Positions 1 to 9,924 are shown, counted from the first letter of the stretch. The stretch is 64,000 nucleotides of DNA from Streptomyces polyasparticus (GCF_014493765.1 NZ_JACTVJ010000012.1:124001-188000), one strand, 5' to 3'. The notes: generated by a model not told the origin, from the sequence alone. Translations and numbers: made by a program.

Positions 1-594
1 CGCGTGCACCACGGCCAGGGCGTCCGCGTCGAGACGCGCGCAGCGGTCGAGGGTGAGCTGGGCGAGGCGGGGCGGAGCGCCGGGTGTCGCGGGGGCGGCC
101 AGCAGGTCCGCCAGTACGTGGGGCAGTCCCGCGCTCGCCTCGTGCAGTGCCCGTGCCTGCTCGTCCGGGAGCTGCGACCAGCCGGCGACGTCGGCGGCGG
201 TGAGCGGGGCGAGCTCGATCTGGGTGCGGGAGACGGTGTGCGCCTGGCTGCCGGCCATGCCGAGGGGAAGTCCTGGGGTCGGCAGGTCCTCGGGTCGGTA
301 CAGGAGCAACAGCCGCATCCCGGAGGGTGGTTCGGCCAGCGCGTCCCGCAGGAGGCTCAGCGTCGCGGCGTCCGCCCACTGCACGTCCTCGACGACCACC
401 GGCTCCGGCCCTGCGAGCAGTTCGCCGTCCACCGGTCCGGCGCCGCAGCGCACCACGCGCGCTTGTGGCACGGCCGCGGCCACGAGGGCGCTCTTGCCGA
501 CGCCCGCCTCTCCGGCGACGTAGACGACGCATGGCGCCTGGGCCTGCGCCGCTCGGAGCGCGGCGAGTTCCCGCGCCCGGCCGATCAGCGCCAC
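1..594 (-). CDS. LuxR-family regulator with N-terminal AAA ATPase domain (partial, 3' end outside window)
   Basis: The reading frame is open from a GTG at 594 to the window edge, giving the first 198 residues. It begins ALIGRARELAALR, as LuxR-family large ATP-binding regulators (LAL/MalT-like) do. A Walker A motif GEAGVGKS lies at residues 28-35 and a Walker B-like VVVEDVQWAD near residue 65. An AGGGGG ribosome site precedes the GTG by about 6 bases, which sets the start. The C-terminal LuxR helix-turn-helix is expected beyond base 1 but cannot be seen, so the family is inferred from the ATPase part only. The 594-717 gap to its upstream neighbour holds no gene. Confidence 0.75.
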   Translation of the reverse strand, partial: MALIGRARELAALRAAQAQAPCVVYVAGEAGVGKSALVAAAVPQARVVRCGAGPVDGELLAGPEPVVVEDVQWADAATLSLLRDALAEPPSGMRLLLLYRPEDLPTPGLPLGMAGSQAHTVSRTQIELAPLTAADVAGWSQLPDEQARALHEASAGLPHVLADLLAAPATPGAPPRLAQLTLDRCARLDADALAVVHA

Positions 595-717
595 GCGACC
601 ACCCCCTGGTTGAGCGTGTGCACGACGAAGATGCACGGCAGGTGATGATCGCGCAAGAAGGAGGCGGCGAGGAACCCCTGTCGCACCGGCCCCCGTCCTG
701 TGCCTGCCCGGCTGGCT

Positions 718-3700
718 CTACCGCGCCAGCTCGTCCAGTGCCTGCCGCGCCCGCGTGCGGTACTCCTCGACCCGGGCCATCTTGATGTGCTCGTATCCCT
801 TGATGGTCTGCGGCAGTTCGGCAAGGCGTACGACGTCGTCGGCGTTGTCGGGAGTGAGCCGCTCCAAAGCCTCCCGTATCAGTTGCTGGTACTGCGTGAC
901 CAGGGCACGCTCCGTGCGCCGGACCTCGGTGCGGGCGAAGGGGTCGAGCGGGGTGCCCCGCAGGCGGCGCGCGGCCTTCAGGAGACGAAAGGCGGGTTCG
1001 CCGGTGCGGCGCAGGCGGATCTTGCGGTCGATGCCGAGGGCGCGTAGCACGGGCGGGTGCAGCAGGACCGAGATCTGCGCGTCGGGTCCGAACTCGGCGC
1101 GGATACGGGCCTGTTCGGTGGGGTCGAGGTGCAGGCGGGCCACCTCGTATTCGTCCTTGTACGCCATCAGGTGATGCAGGGAGCCGGCGAAGGCGTGCGC
1201 GATCCGGCGCCCGTCCTGCTCCCCCGCACGTGCGGTGGCACGGGCGGTCACGGCCCGCACCGCGCGGTGGTAGCGCTCGGCGTAGGCGCTGTCCTGGTAC
1301 TCGGTGAGGTCCCGCACCCGCACGGCGACCGCTTCCTCCAACGTGCTGCTGCGCGCGAGGGCCGGGGCCGCCTCGCCCTCGCCCGCCTGAGAGTCGACAG
1401 GCCTCGCCTGTGAGTCGACGGGCACCGCCTGAGGGTCGAGCGCCAAGGCGCGCCCCCAGCGGAACGCGGCGAGGTTCTTCGCCACGGACGCGCCGTTGAA
1501 TTCGACGGCCCGTTCCACCGCCCGCGCGCTGACCGGCAGACATCCGTGCTGGTACGCGGCGCCGAGCAGCATCATGTTGGCGGGCATGTGGTCGCCGAAG
1601 AGCCGCTCCGACAGGCCTTGGGCGTCCAGCGCGAGCGGTGCCCCGTCACGGGTCACGGAGGCGATCCTGACCAGCGCGTCCTGCGGACTGCCGGGCACAG
1701 CGACCTGTCGGGTGATCATTGCGGCGGTCGGCACCAGCGCCGAGTTCACGACGGCAATCGTCCGCTCGGGTGCGCAGGTCGCCAAGGTGGCGTCGGCGGC
1801 CGCGCCGAGCAGGTCGAAGCCGATGAGAACGTCAACACCACCCTTCGAAGCGCGTACGGAGCCGGTGACGGGGTTCTTGCCGATACGGATGTCGCTGACG
1901 ACGGGCCCGCCCTTCTGCGCGAGTCCGGTCTGGTCGAGTCCGGCCGCGTGCAGCCCGTCGAGATGGGCGGCCATCTGCAGGATCTGGGAGACGGTGACGA
2001 CGCCGGTGCCGCCGATACCAGGCATCCGCAGGACGACTTCACGGCCGCCGAACCGGTCCAGCGGTTCGGGCAACCCGGTGGGCGGTACGGGCAGCCGGGA
2101 CGGTTGCTTCGCGCCGGATTCCCCTCGCGGGCTCCGGCCGGGCTCCACCAGCAGGAAGGAGGGGCAGTCGCCCTTCAGGCAGCTCAGGTCGGAGTTGCAG
2201 GAGGGCTGGTGGATACGGGTCTTGCTGCCGAACTCGGTCTCGACGGGCTGCACCGACAGACAGGTGGACTGCTCGGCGCAGTCGCCGCAGCCTTCGCAGA
2301 CCCGCTCGTTGACGACCACCTTGGTGGCAGGGGCGGGCAGCAGTCCGCGCTTGCGCATCCGGCGTTCCTCGGCCGCGCACCGGTCGTCGTGGATGAGCAC
2401 GGTGACCCCGTCGACGGCGGACAACTCCTCTTCCACTGACGCCAGTTCGTCGCGGTGGCGCACGCTCGCCCGCGGGTCGAGCCGGACTCCGCGGTAGGCG
2501 CGTGGCTCGTCCGTGGTGATCACGATGCGGCGGACGCCTTCAAGGGCGAGGAAACGGGTGAGCGCCGGGATGTCCAGGGCGCCCTCGACGTCCTGTCCGC
2601 CGGTCATGGCGACGGCCTTGTTGTAGAGCAGCTTGTACGTCATGGTCACTCCGGCGGCCACGGCGGCGCGGACGGCGAGGGACCCGGAGTGGTGGAAGGT
2701 GCCGTCGCCGAGGTTCTGGACGAAGTGCCGGTCGTCGGTGAACGGCGCGAGGCCGAACCACTGCGCTCCTTCGCCGCCCATCTGTGTCAGGCCGACCAGG
2801 TTGCCGCGCAGGCCGCTGCCGTCGAGCGCCACCATGGCGTGGCAGCCGATGCCCACGCCGACGAGCGTGTCCTCGGTGGTGCGGGTGGAGCGGTTGTGCG
2901 GGCAGCCGGAGCAGAAGAACGGGGTACGGGCGGCGACCAGCGGCAGCAGTCCCGGTGCGGCGGGCCGCGGCTTCGGTGCGGGCCCGGCCGTGGCGTGCGG
3001 CAGGTGTTCGGCGCCGATGAGTCCGGTCAGGGCCCTGCTGACGTCCTCGGCCTTCACGGTGCCGCGCACCGGCAGCAGGGTGCGGCCCGCCGCGTCCCGG
3101 CGGCCGAGGACGACAGGGGCGCCCGTCCTTCCGTACAGGAGCTGCTTGATCTGGCCTTCGAGGAAGTCGCTCTTGTCCTCCACGACCAGCAACGTCTCGA
3201 GCCCCTCGGTCAGTTCGGCGAGGTGTTCGCCGTCCAGGGGGAACGGCATGCCCAGGGCGATGAGGCGTATCCCGAGCCGCTCGATCGCCGCCTCGTCGAT
3301 GCCGAGGTCGCTCAGTGCCCTGCGGACCACGGCGAACGACGCGCCGGCAGCGACCACACCGAGGCTTGCCTGCCGGGGGGAGGTGACGATCCGGTTGAGG
3401 TGGTGCTCGCGCGCGTAGTTCCGGGCGACGGACAGGCGTCGGGTGAGGAGATCTTCTTCCGCGTCGAGTGCGGCCGGGCCGACCAGGACCGGCGTCGCGG
3501 GCTGGGTGCGGCGCTGCGGAACAGGGATGCCGTGGCCCAGTTCGTCGAGGTCGACGGTGGCCGAAGAGTCCGCGACGTCCGCCACGATCTTCAGGGCCGT
3601 CCACAGGCCCGCCGCCCGCGACAGAGCGACCGCGTGCAGTCCGTATGCGATGACCTCGCGCACCGAACCGGGGGCGAACAGCGGCAGCCCGAGGCTCTGG

Positions 3701-4194
3701 CACATCACCTCGCAACTGCTCGGCAGCGTCGAGGACTTGCAGTCCGGATCGTCGCCGATCCAGGCGACCGCGCCGCCCAGCGGAGCGGTCCCGGCGGTCG
3801 TGGCGTGCCGGATCGCGTCGGCCGCCCGGTCGAAGCCCGGGTTCTTGCCGTACCAGAACCCGGTGACGCCCTCGTGGCGTCCGCCCGGCAGCCTCCCGAG
3901 GAGCTGGGTGCCGCCGACCGCGGTGGCGGCGAGCTCCTCGTTCAGGCCCGCCCGGAAGACGACACCGGCCTCGTCGAGGAACCGGGCCGCGCGCCCCATC
4001 TCCAGATCCACGCCGCCCAGCGGGGAGCCCTGGTACCCGGACACGAACACCCGCGTGTCCAGGCCCCGTTCATGGTCCAGCCTGCGCTGCTCGAGGGTGA
4101 GGCGCACCAGGGCCTGCACCCCGGACATCAAGGCACGGCCTTCGCCGGCCGTGTACTTGGCGTCGAGGGACGGGACTCGGGCGGGTGCACTCAC
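718..4194 (-). CDS. Indolepyruvate ferredoxin oxidoreductase family protein, fused subunits
   Basis: A 1158-residue protein with the layout of fused 2-oxoacid:ferredoxin oxidoreductases: N-terminal pyrimidine-binding region (SGVQALVRLTLEQRR, GYQGSPLGG), TPP-binding region around residues 440-480 (GIGCHAMVALDG, GGEGAQWFG), a cysteine-rich iron-sulfur segment near 630-680 (VCEGCGDC, then CLKGDCP) and a C-terminal gamma-type domain (GIGGTGVVTVSQIL). The family oxidatively decarboxylates aryl 2-oxoacids such as indolepyruvate, reducing ferredoxin. Start is GTG at 4194, with GGAGG six bases upstream; an upstream in-frame extension lacks a ribosome site. It diverges from an Lrp/AsnC gene, which fits amino-acid-responsive control. 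The exact substrate is inferred. Confidence 0.88.
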   Translation of the reverse strand: MSAPARVPSLDAKYTAGEGRALMSGVQALVRLTLEQRRLDHERGLDTRVFVSGYQGSPLGGVDLEMGRAARFLDEAGVVFRAGLNEELAATAVGGTQLLGRLPGGRHEGVTGFWYGKNPGFDRAADAIRHATTAGTAPLGGAVAWIGDDPDCKSSTLPSSCEVMCQSLGLPLFAPGSVREVIAYGLHAVALSRAAGLWTALKIVADVADSSATVDLDELGHGIPVPQRRTQPATPVLVGPAALDAEEDLLTRRLSVARNYAREHHLNRIVTSPRQASLGVVAAGASFAVVRRALSDLGIDEAAIERLGIRLIALGMPFPLDGEHLAELTEGLETLLVVEDKSDFLEGQIKQLLYGRTGAPVVLGRRDAAGRTLLPVRGTVKAEDVSRALTGLIGAEHLPHATAGPAPKPRPAAPGLLPLVAARTPFFCSGCPHNRSTRTTEDTLVGVGIGCHAMVALDGSGLRGNLVGLTQMGGEGAQWFGLAPFTDDRHFVQNLGDGTFHHSGSLAVRAAVAAGVTMTYKLLYNKAVAMTGGQDVEGALDIPALTRFLALEGVRRIVITTDEPRAYRGVRLDPRASVRHRDELASVEEELSAVDGVTVLIHDDRCAAEERRMRKRGLLPAPATKVVVNERVCEGCGDCAEQSTCLSVQPVETEFGSKTRIHQPSCNSDLSCLKGDCPSFLLVEPGRSPRGESGAKQPSRLPVPPTGLPEPLDRFGGREVVLRMPGIGGTGVVTVSQILQMAAHLDGLHAAGLDQTGLAQKGGPVVSDIRIGKNPVTGSVRASKGGVDVLIGFDLLGAAADATLATCAPERTIAVVNSALVPTAAMITRQVAVPGSPQDALVRIASVTRDGAPLALDAQGLSERLFGDHMPANMMLLGAAYQHGCLPVSARAVERAVEFNGASVAKNLAAFRWGRALALDPQAVPVDSQARPVDSQAGEGEAAPALARSSTLEEAVAVRVRDLTEYQDSAYAERYHRAVRAVTARATARAGEQDGRRIAHAFAGSLHHLMAYKDEYEVARLHLDPTEQARIRAEFGPDAQISVLLHPPVLRALGIDRKIRLRRTGEPAFRLLKAARRLRGTPLDPFARTEVRRTERALVTQYQQLIREALERLTPDNADDVVRLAELPQTIKGYEHIKMARVEEYRTRARQALDELAR

Positions 4195-4343
4195 GGGTTC
4201 CTCCACGGCGGCGGACGTGCGGGAAGCGGGAACTCCCCCAGCACACAACCCGCTTCCCCGGCACGCAAGACCTCCTCGTGCTCTCCCGCACAAGACGCAA
4301 AGAACTCATGACATCGGCGCTGTTCGCTTGCTTTCATTGCGCC

Positions 4344-4790
4344 ATGCCGGGTCATGAGCTGGACGAGACCGATCACCACCTGCTGCGCCTGCTCCAGGCG
4401 GACGGCCGCCGTACCTTCTCGGAGATGGCCCCCGAGGTCGGCCTGTCCGTGGCCGCGGTCAAGCGCCGGGTCGACCGGATGCGCGAGTCGGGGGTCATCA
4501 CCGGGTTCACGGTGCAGGTCGACCACGCCAAGCTGGGCTGGGGCATCGAGGCGTTCACGGAGCTGCGCTACGCGGGCACCACCAGCGTCAAGGAGATCCT
4601 CGCCAGTGCCTCCCGAACCCCGGAGGTGCAGGCCGTGTTCACCATCGCCGGTGACCTCGACGCCCTGGTCCACATGCGCGTTCGGGACATCAACCATCTG
4701 CAGGAGGTCATCGACCGGCTGCGCGGATCCGGCAAGGTCATCGGGACGCGGACTCTGATGGTGCTCGGCTCGTGGACGCGCGACGACTGA
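4344..4790 (+). CDS. Lrp/AsnC-family transcriptional regulator
   Basis: A 148-residue protein of usual family length. Residues 1-60 form the winged helix (LDETDHHLLRLLQADGRRTF, then VGLSVAAVKRRVDRMRESG); the rest is the RAM ligand-binding domain ending in GTRTLMVLGSW. The start at 4344 gives the standard N-terminus; an in-frame ATG at 4308 would add 12 residues, and neither has a clear ribosome site, so leaderless translation is possible. It is divergent from the indolepyruvate oxidoreductase with about 150 bp between the starts, and by family habit probably regulates that gene in response to an amino acid. Confidence 0.85.
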   Translation: MPGHELDETDHHLLRLLQADGRRTFSEMAPEVGLSVAAVKRRVDRMRESGVITGFTVQVDHAKLGWGIEAFTELRYAGTTSVKEILASASRTPEVQAVFTIAGDLDALVHMRVRDINHLQEVIDRLRGSGKVIGTRTLMVLGSWTRDD

Positions 4791-4801
4791 ACCGCCGCTG
4801 G

Positions 4802-6415
4802 TCAGCGGCCGCGCAGGGACTGGCGCAGCGCCTCCTTGGAGAGCTTGCCCGTGCCCGTGGTGGGGATGGCGTCGAGGACGACGAACTCGTCCGGCAGCCA
4901 CCATGAGGCGACCTGCCGCGAGACGTGTTCACGCAGTTGCTCCACGCTCGTGGTCGCATCCTCGCGCAGCACGACGAACGCCACGGGGCGCTCGACCCAG
5001 CGCGGATCGTCCCGGGCGACGACGGCGACCTGTGCGATGTGCGGATGCGTGGCGATGGCGGCCTCGAGTTCCACCGAGGAGATCCATTCGCCGCCGGACT
5101 TGATCAGGTCCTTGATCCGGTCGACGAGCCGCAGATAGCCGTGCTCGTCGAGGGTGGCCAGGTCGCCGGTGCGCAGCCAGCCGTCCTCGGTGAAGTGGTC
5201 CGCGCCCTCACCGCCGAAGTAGCCGCCCGCCACCCAGGGCCCGGCGACCTGCAGTTCACCCACGGACGTGCCGTCATAAGGGAGTTGAGCGCCGGAATCG
5301 ACGTCCACGATCCGCAGGCTCACCAGCGGCACAGGCTGCCCCTGCGCTCCTCTGACGGCGTGCCGCGCCTCGTCGCCGAGGCTGTCGTGCTGGCTGCGCA
5401 GTCCCCCGATGGCGCCGACCGGGCTGACCTCCGTCATCCCCCAGGAGTGCGTGAGCGGAATCCCGACTGCCCGCTCGTATGCGGTGGACAGCTCGGTGGT
5501 GATCCGCGATCCGCCGCCGAGGAGCAGCCGCAGTGCGCTGAGGTCGCGGCCCATGAGCGCGGGAAGCAGATCGGTCCAGACCGTGGGGACGGCGGCGGCG
5601 AGCGTGACCCGGTGGCGCTCCATGAGGCCGGCCAGGTGCGTGCGGTCGGCCGACGGCCCGGGCAGTACGAGGTCGGCGCCGGCCATCAGGGCGCCGTAGG
5701 GCAGCCCCCAGGCATTCGCGTGGAACATCGGGACGATCGGCAGGACCACGTCCCGCTCGGTGACGCCGATCAGTCCGGCCGCCATGGTCCCGAGGCAGTG
5801 CAGCACCGTCGAACGGTGGCTGTACAGCACGCCCTTGGGGCGGCCGGTGGTGCCGGAGGTGTAGCACAGGCCGGCCGCGAGATTCTCCTCCGCGGCCTCG
5901 AACGTCGCCTCCAACGAGCCCTCGTACGGCTCGGATCGGGCCACCAGCTCGTCGTAGTCGTGGAAGCGCGGGTCCCGCGGCAGATCGGCGTCGGTGCCGT
6001 CGGGGAACACGACCCAGTGCCGTACGCCCGTCAGCCGGTCGACGAGCTGCCGGATCAACGGCAGATGGCGCCGGTCGAGGAAGACGACCTCGTCGCCGGC
6101 GTGCTCGACGATGTACGCGAGGTGGTCGGCCGAGAGCCGGATGTTGAGCGTATGCAGCACCCGCTTGCTGATCGGCGCCGCGGCGTAGACCTCCAGGTGG
6201 CGTCGGTGGTTGGCCGCCAGCGTCGCCACGCGAGCGCCGGGCGCCACGTCCAACGCGTCGAGCGCGCCGACCAGTTGGCGTACCCGCCGGGCCCACGCAC
6301 CGTAGGAGAGCTCGCTCCCGTCGGCGTCGATGACGCGTTTGTGCGCGAACAGCGTCTCGGCGCGCTCGAAGAGGTGCGCGATCGTCAGGGGCCGCGGCTG
6401 CATGAGCCCGTCCAT
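4802..6415 (-). CDS. Fatty-acyl-CoA synthetase / AMP-dependent ligase
   Basis: A 537-residue adenylate-forming enzyme. The P-loop-like A3 motif YTSGTTGRPKG lies near residue 185, the A8 hinge GDLATLDEHGYLRLVDR and IKSGGEW near 420-440, and the catalytic lysine of A10 in GTGKLSKEALR near 523. The family activates a carboxylate with ATP and transfers it to CoA; the long-chain/medium-chain FadD-like layout suggests fatty or aromatic acids. Start ATG at 6415 follows GGGAGGAG at good spacing; the open frame extends 30 codons further upstream without one. It is convergent with the Lrp gene, with 11 bp between stops. Substrate is unknown. Confidence 0.88.
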   Translation of the reverse strand: MDGLMQPRPLTIAHLFERAETLFAHKRVIDADGSELSYGAWARRVRQLVGALDALDVAPGARVATLAANHRRHLEVYAAAPISKRVLHTLNIRLSADHLAYIVEHAGDEVVFLDRRHLPLIRQLVDRLTGVRHWVVFPDGTDADLPRDPRFHDYDELVARSEPYEGSLEATFEAAEENLAAGLCYTSGTTGRPKGVLYSHRSTVLHCLGTMAAGLIGVTERDVVLPIVPMFHANAWGLPYGALMAGADLVLPGPSADRTHLAGLMERHRVTLAAAVPTVWTDLLPALMGRDLSALRLLLGGGSRITTELSTAYERAVGIPLTHSWGMTEVSPVGAIGGLRSQHDSLGDEARHAVRGAQGQPVPLVSLRIVDVDSGAQLPYDGTSVGELQVAGPWVAGGYFGGEGADHFTEDGWLRTGDLATLDEHGYLRLVDRIKDLIKSGGEWISSVELEAAIATHPHIAQVAVVARDDPRWVERPVAFVVLREDATTSVEQLREHVSRQVASWWLPDEFVVLDAIPTTGTGKLSKEALRQSLRGR

Positions 6416-6677
6416 GGGTGGCTCTCCTCCCGTACGGATCCGGGCGTACGCGGATCCGCCACGCGCCCGTGCCTCGTGGCAGGCGGCCGTCAGGGCGCCG
6501 ATCACGTGGTGAGCTCACCGTAGGAGGACCGATCACCGGCCCGGGAGGTGAGCATCGACCACAAGTCGGTCCCCAGGGGTAGACGAAACGTCCACCGGTC
6601 AGCACCATGGGCGATCACTTGGGCGACCGGCCGCGGACCGGCACCGGCGCCCGCCCCTCGACGAACGGCGTACGGAC
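6416..6677. other. Divergent promoter region between acyl-CoA ligase and GAF/PucR regulator
   Basis: A 262-bp gap between two divergent starts with no credible gene. It must carry the promoters of both neighbours. I see no long dyad or clear -10/-35 pair. Confidence 0.4.
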
Positions 6678-8429
6678 ATGAACGAGCGAGCGGACACGAC
6701 CGACCGACCCGGCCGTGAACGCGAGCTCGCCTCGCTGTACGCGACAGCACGGTCCCTGACCGCCCTGGGCGACGTCGACGACGTACTGGACTCCATAGTC
6801 CGGCACGCCCACGACCTCATCGGCACCGACTTCACCTACCTCTCCCTGCTCGGCGACGACGGCGTCCTGAGCATCACGGCCAGCGAGGGAACCATCTCCG
6901 CGGAGTTCCGCTCGGCGCACATCTCGCCGGGCACCGGGCTCGGCGGCAAGGTGATCGCCTCGCGCGCCGCGCACTGGGTCAGCGACTATCTCGCGACGAA
7001 GGAGCTGCGGCACGATCCCGGGTTCGACGCCGTCGTCGGCAACGAGGGTCTGGTCGCCCTGCTGGGGGTACCGCTCCTCGTACGGGGCCGGGTGATCGGA
7101 GCGCTGTTCGCGGCGCATCGCAGCGAACGCCGGTTCCGTACCGACGAGATCGCGCTGCTCAGCGCGTTCGCCGACCATGCCGCGGTCGCCCTGGACAACG
7201 CCCGTCTTTACGAGGAGAGCCGCGGCGCACTCGCCGAGCTGCGGTCGGCGTACCGCACCATCGAGGAGCAGATGGCGGTGATGGAGCGGGCGCAGTCGGT
7301 GCACGAGACCTTGACCAGGGTCGTCCTGGCGGGCGGCGGTCCCCAGGTGGTGGCCGGTGAACTCGCGGGCCAGATGGGCGGAGTCATCACCATCCTCGAC
7401 CGGGACGGCGATCCCCTCGCCCGCGGCGGCGCGGGAGAGGAATCGGGTCACCCGATGCCCACCGAACTGATCGAGCGGGCACGCGGCACCGGGCGCGCAG
7501 AAACCGGCCGCGACAAGGACGGCCGGTGGCACAGCGCGGCCAGCATCCGGGCCGGGGAGAGCCTTCTGGGCACGGTGGGGTGGAGCCGTTACCAGGAGCC
7601 CTCGGCCATGGATCTGCGCAGCCTCGAACTGGCCACGCACGTCGTCGGGTTGCTGATCCTCAAGGACAACGCGGCCGCCGACGCGGCCGAGCGGCTCAGC
7701 GGTGAGCTCCTCACGGAGCTGATCGTCGCGGGGCCCGACGCGAGCGTGACCCAGCGGACGAGGGCCCGCTCCCGCGGCATCGACCTCGACGCCCTGGACG
7801 TGGTGCTCACCGCGGAAGTCGAAGGGGCGAGCGCCGCCGAGGTCGTGCGCCGTCTGCATGTGATCGCCCGGCAGGAGGCGGGTCTCGCGGGTGAGCATCT
7901 CGGCCGGGCGGCACTGATCGCGCCCGCCGAGGACGCGGAGGCCTTCGCCCGCGCCGTCCATGCGCGGCTCCGCTCGGAGTTCGGGCGGCCCGCCCTGGTC
8001 CTCTGCGAAAGCGTGACGGGCCACGACTGGGCGCGGGCCTTCTCGCGGGCCACGGGCTGCATGGCCGTCGTCCGGCATCTCGGGGCCGGTGACCTCGGCG
8101 CCACCACGGAGCGTTTCGCGCTGTACGCCCTCGCCTTCGACGTCGACCGCCGCGACGAGCTCGACCGGTTCCTCGCGGACACGATCGGTCCGCTGCTCGA
8201 CTACGACGCCCGACGGTCGACGGATCTGATCGCCACGCTGGACGCCTACTTCGGCCACGACGGCAACCTGCGCCGCACCGCGGACGCCCTCCGCGTCCAC
8301 CTCAACACCCTCCTGAAACGGCTCGACCGGATCAGCGGCGTCCTCGGCCACGACTGGCGGGCGAGCGACGATCTGCAACTGCGCCTGGCGATCCGCCTGG
8401 AGCGGCTGCGACGAGCCGTACGCGCCTGA
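6678..8429 (+). CDS. GAF domain and PucR-type helix-turn-helix regulator
   Basis: A 583-residue regulator. Residues about 15-175 are a GAF domain (ASLYATARSLTALGDVDDVL, then PGTGLGGKVIASR and GVPLLVRGRVIGALF). The middle is a PucR/CdaR-like region, and residues about 520-575 are the HTH_30 output domain (ATLDAYFGHDGNLRRTADAL, then VHLNTLLKRLDRIS). Such proteins activate catabolic operons on binding a small aromatic or similar ligand. It is followed on the same strand by a transporter and a secreted esterase, its likely targets. Confidence 0.87.
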   Translation: MNERADTTDRPGRERELASLYATARSLTALGDVDDVLDSIVRHAHDLIGTDFTYLSLLGDDGVLSITASEGTISAEFRSAHISPGTGLGGKVIASRAAHWVSDYLATKELRHDPGFDAVVGNEGLVALLGVPLLVRGRVIGALFAAHRSERRFRTDEIALLSAFADHAAVALDNARLYEESRGALAELRSAYRTIEEQMAVMERAQSVHETLTRVVLAGGGPQVVAGELAGQMGGVITILDRDGDPLARGGAGEESGHPMPTELIERARGTGRAETGRDKDGRWHSAASIRAGESLLGTVGWSRYQEPSAMDLRSLELATHVVGLLILKDNAAADAAERLSGELLTELIVAGPDASVTQRTRARSRGIDLDALDVVLTAEVEGASAAEVVRRLHVIARQEAGLAGEHLGRAALIAPAEDAEAFARAVHARLRSEFGRPALVLCESVTGHDWARAFSRATGCMAVVRHLGAGDLGATTERFALYALAFDVDRRDELDRFLADTIGPLLDYDARRSTDLIATLDAYFGHDGNLRRTADALRVHLNTLLKRLDRISGVLGHDWRASDDLQLRLAIRLERLRRAVRA

Positions 8430-8470
8430 CGACAGGCTCGCGACAGGGTGGTGTTTCTTACCACCGAGCC

Positions 8471-8488
8471 ACTTCCAACTGGGGAAGT
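8471..8488. promoter_or_regulatory. Candidate operator upstream of the transporter-esterase pair
   Basis: An inverted repeat ACTTCC-N6-GGAAGT lies 90 bp before the transporter start, in the 148-bp gap after the PucR-type gene. Position and symmetry suit an activator or repressor site; which protein binds is unknown. Confidence 0.35.
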
Positions 8489-8577
8489 TTCTGACCTCAT
8501 GACGCCCTGCGCCGCTCCCTACAGTCACGGCCACCACAGCGGACAGAGCCGTGCACCGCCTGACTGAGGGAGACCAC

Positions 8578-9924
8578 TTGAGCGTCACCGACGACACCGA
8601 CCGCGTCCATGCGGTCGCGAGCCGCAAGGCGGCATTCCATCTCCTGCCGATCCTGTGCCTGGTCTACTTCATGGCCTTCGTCGACCGGACCAATGTCGGC
8701 CTGGCGAAGACCTCCCTCGAGGCCGACGTGGGCATCAGCGTCGCGGCCTACGGCACCGGAGCCGGCATCTTCTTCCTGAGCTACGCGCTCCTGGAGGTCC
8801 CCAGCAACCTGATCATGCACCGCATCGGACCGCGGCGCTGGATCACCCGGATCGCCATCACCTGGGGCGCCCTGTGCGCCTGCATGATGTTCGTGCAGGG
8901 CGAGCTCTCCTTCTACCTCGTCCGCTTCCTCCTCGGAGCGGCCGAGGCCGGGCTCTACCCGGCGCTGATGTACATCGTCACCGTCTGGTTCTCGCAGCGG
9001 CAGCGCGTGTCCGTGGTCGGCATCCTCTACCTCGCGGTCTGCGCCGGCCTCGCTCTCGGCGGCCCGCTCGGCGGCGCGCTGATGGAACTGCAGGGCACCG
9101 CCGGTCTGTTCGGCTGGCAGTGGATGTTCCTGATCGAAGGCGCGATCACCATCGTGGTCGGCGGCGTCGTATGGCGCTGGATACCCGACAAGCCCGCGGA
9201 CGCCCCCTGGCTCACCGCGCGCGAGGCGGAGGTCCTGAACGAACGGGCCGTCGTACGGACGGCGCCGGCGCACACCGAGCTGAAGGGCAACGCGAAGATC
9301 GCCTTCGGCCGGCCCTTCATCCTCACGCTCTCGGTGATCTACTTCGCCAACCAGATCAACAGCGTCGCCATCCAGTACAACTTCCCGTCGATCGTCGAAA
9401 GGCTCGGTGTCGAAGGGTCGTTCACCATCGGCCTGGTGAGCGGCAGCGTGGGCATCGGCGCCCTGGTCGGCGTCCTCGTCATCCCCTGGCTCCACCGCCG
9501 CGCCTCGGGCGAGCTCCATGTCCTCACCGGCGTCACGGCCGCCACGGTGGTGGTGGCCGCGGTCTACACCCAGGTGGACGGCGCTCTGGCCCGCATCCTG
9601 CTGATCGACCTCGCGATGATGCTCCTGATCGGGGTGCTCCCGCTCTACTGGTCGGTCGCGATGGCACGGATGTCCGGGCTCATGGCCGCCGCGGGCCTCG
9701 CGTTCATCAACACCGTAGGACTCCTCGGCGGATTCACCGGCCCCTATCTGTACGGCTTCGCGGAAGGCCGCGGCAGCGAGACGGGCGGGCATGCGGTGCT
9801 GCTCGGCGCCGCGGTGCTCGGCGTGCTGCTGCTCCCGCTGCTGCGGCACACGGTGCGCGCCGAGGACCGCAAGACGGCAGCCGCCGAGCCCCGGCCCGGC
9901 GTCCAGGTGGAGGAGGCCCGATGA
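8578..9924 (+). CDS. MFS transporter, anion:cation symporter (ACS) family
   Basis: A 448-residue, about 12-helix permease. Its N-terminus LPILCLVYFMAFVDRTNVGL matches the ACS family (phthalate, hydroxyphenylacetate and hexuronate permeases), and the loop 2-3 region VPSNLIMHRIGPRRWI is typical. Start is TTG at 8578, with GAGGGAG seven bases upstream; a GTG at 8551 is an alternative without a good site. The stop overlaps the next start (ATGA), so it is translationally coupled to the carboxylesterase. It probably imports an organic acid released by that esterase. Confidence 0.87.
   Translation: MSVTDDTDRVHAVASRKAAFHLLPILCLVYFMAFVDRTNVGLAKTSLEADVGISVAAYGTGAGIFFLSYALLEVPSNLIMHRIGPRRWITRIAITWGALCACMMFVQGELSFYLVRFLLGAAEAGLYPALMYIVTVWFSQRQRVSVVGILYLAVCAGLALGGPLGGALMELQGTAGLFGWQWMFLIEGAITIVVGGVVWRWIPDKPADAPWLTAREAEVLNERAVVRTAPAHTELKGNAKIAFGRPFILTLSVIYFANQINSVAIQYNFPSIVERLGVEGSFTIGLVSGSVGIGALVGVLVIPWLHRRASGELHVLTGVTAATVVVAAVYTQVDGALARILLIDLAMMLLIGVLPLYWSVAMARMSGLMAAAGLAFINTVGLLGGFTGPYLYGFAEGRGSETGGHAVLLGAAVLGVLLLPLLRHTVRAEDRKTAAAEPRPGVQVEEAR

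Noticed and set aside
2455-4311. 618-codon plus-strand open frame opposite the oxidoreductase gene
   Set aside because: Antisense shadow produced by high third-position GC; the minus frame has complete family motifs.
4185-4343. N-terminal extension of the Lrp gene
   Set aside because: Would give residues not found in the family and overlaps the divergent promoter.
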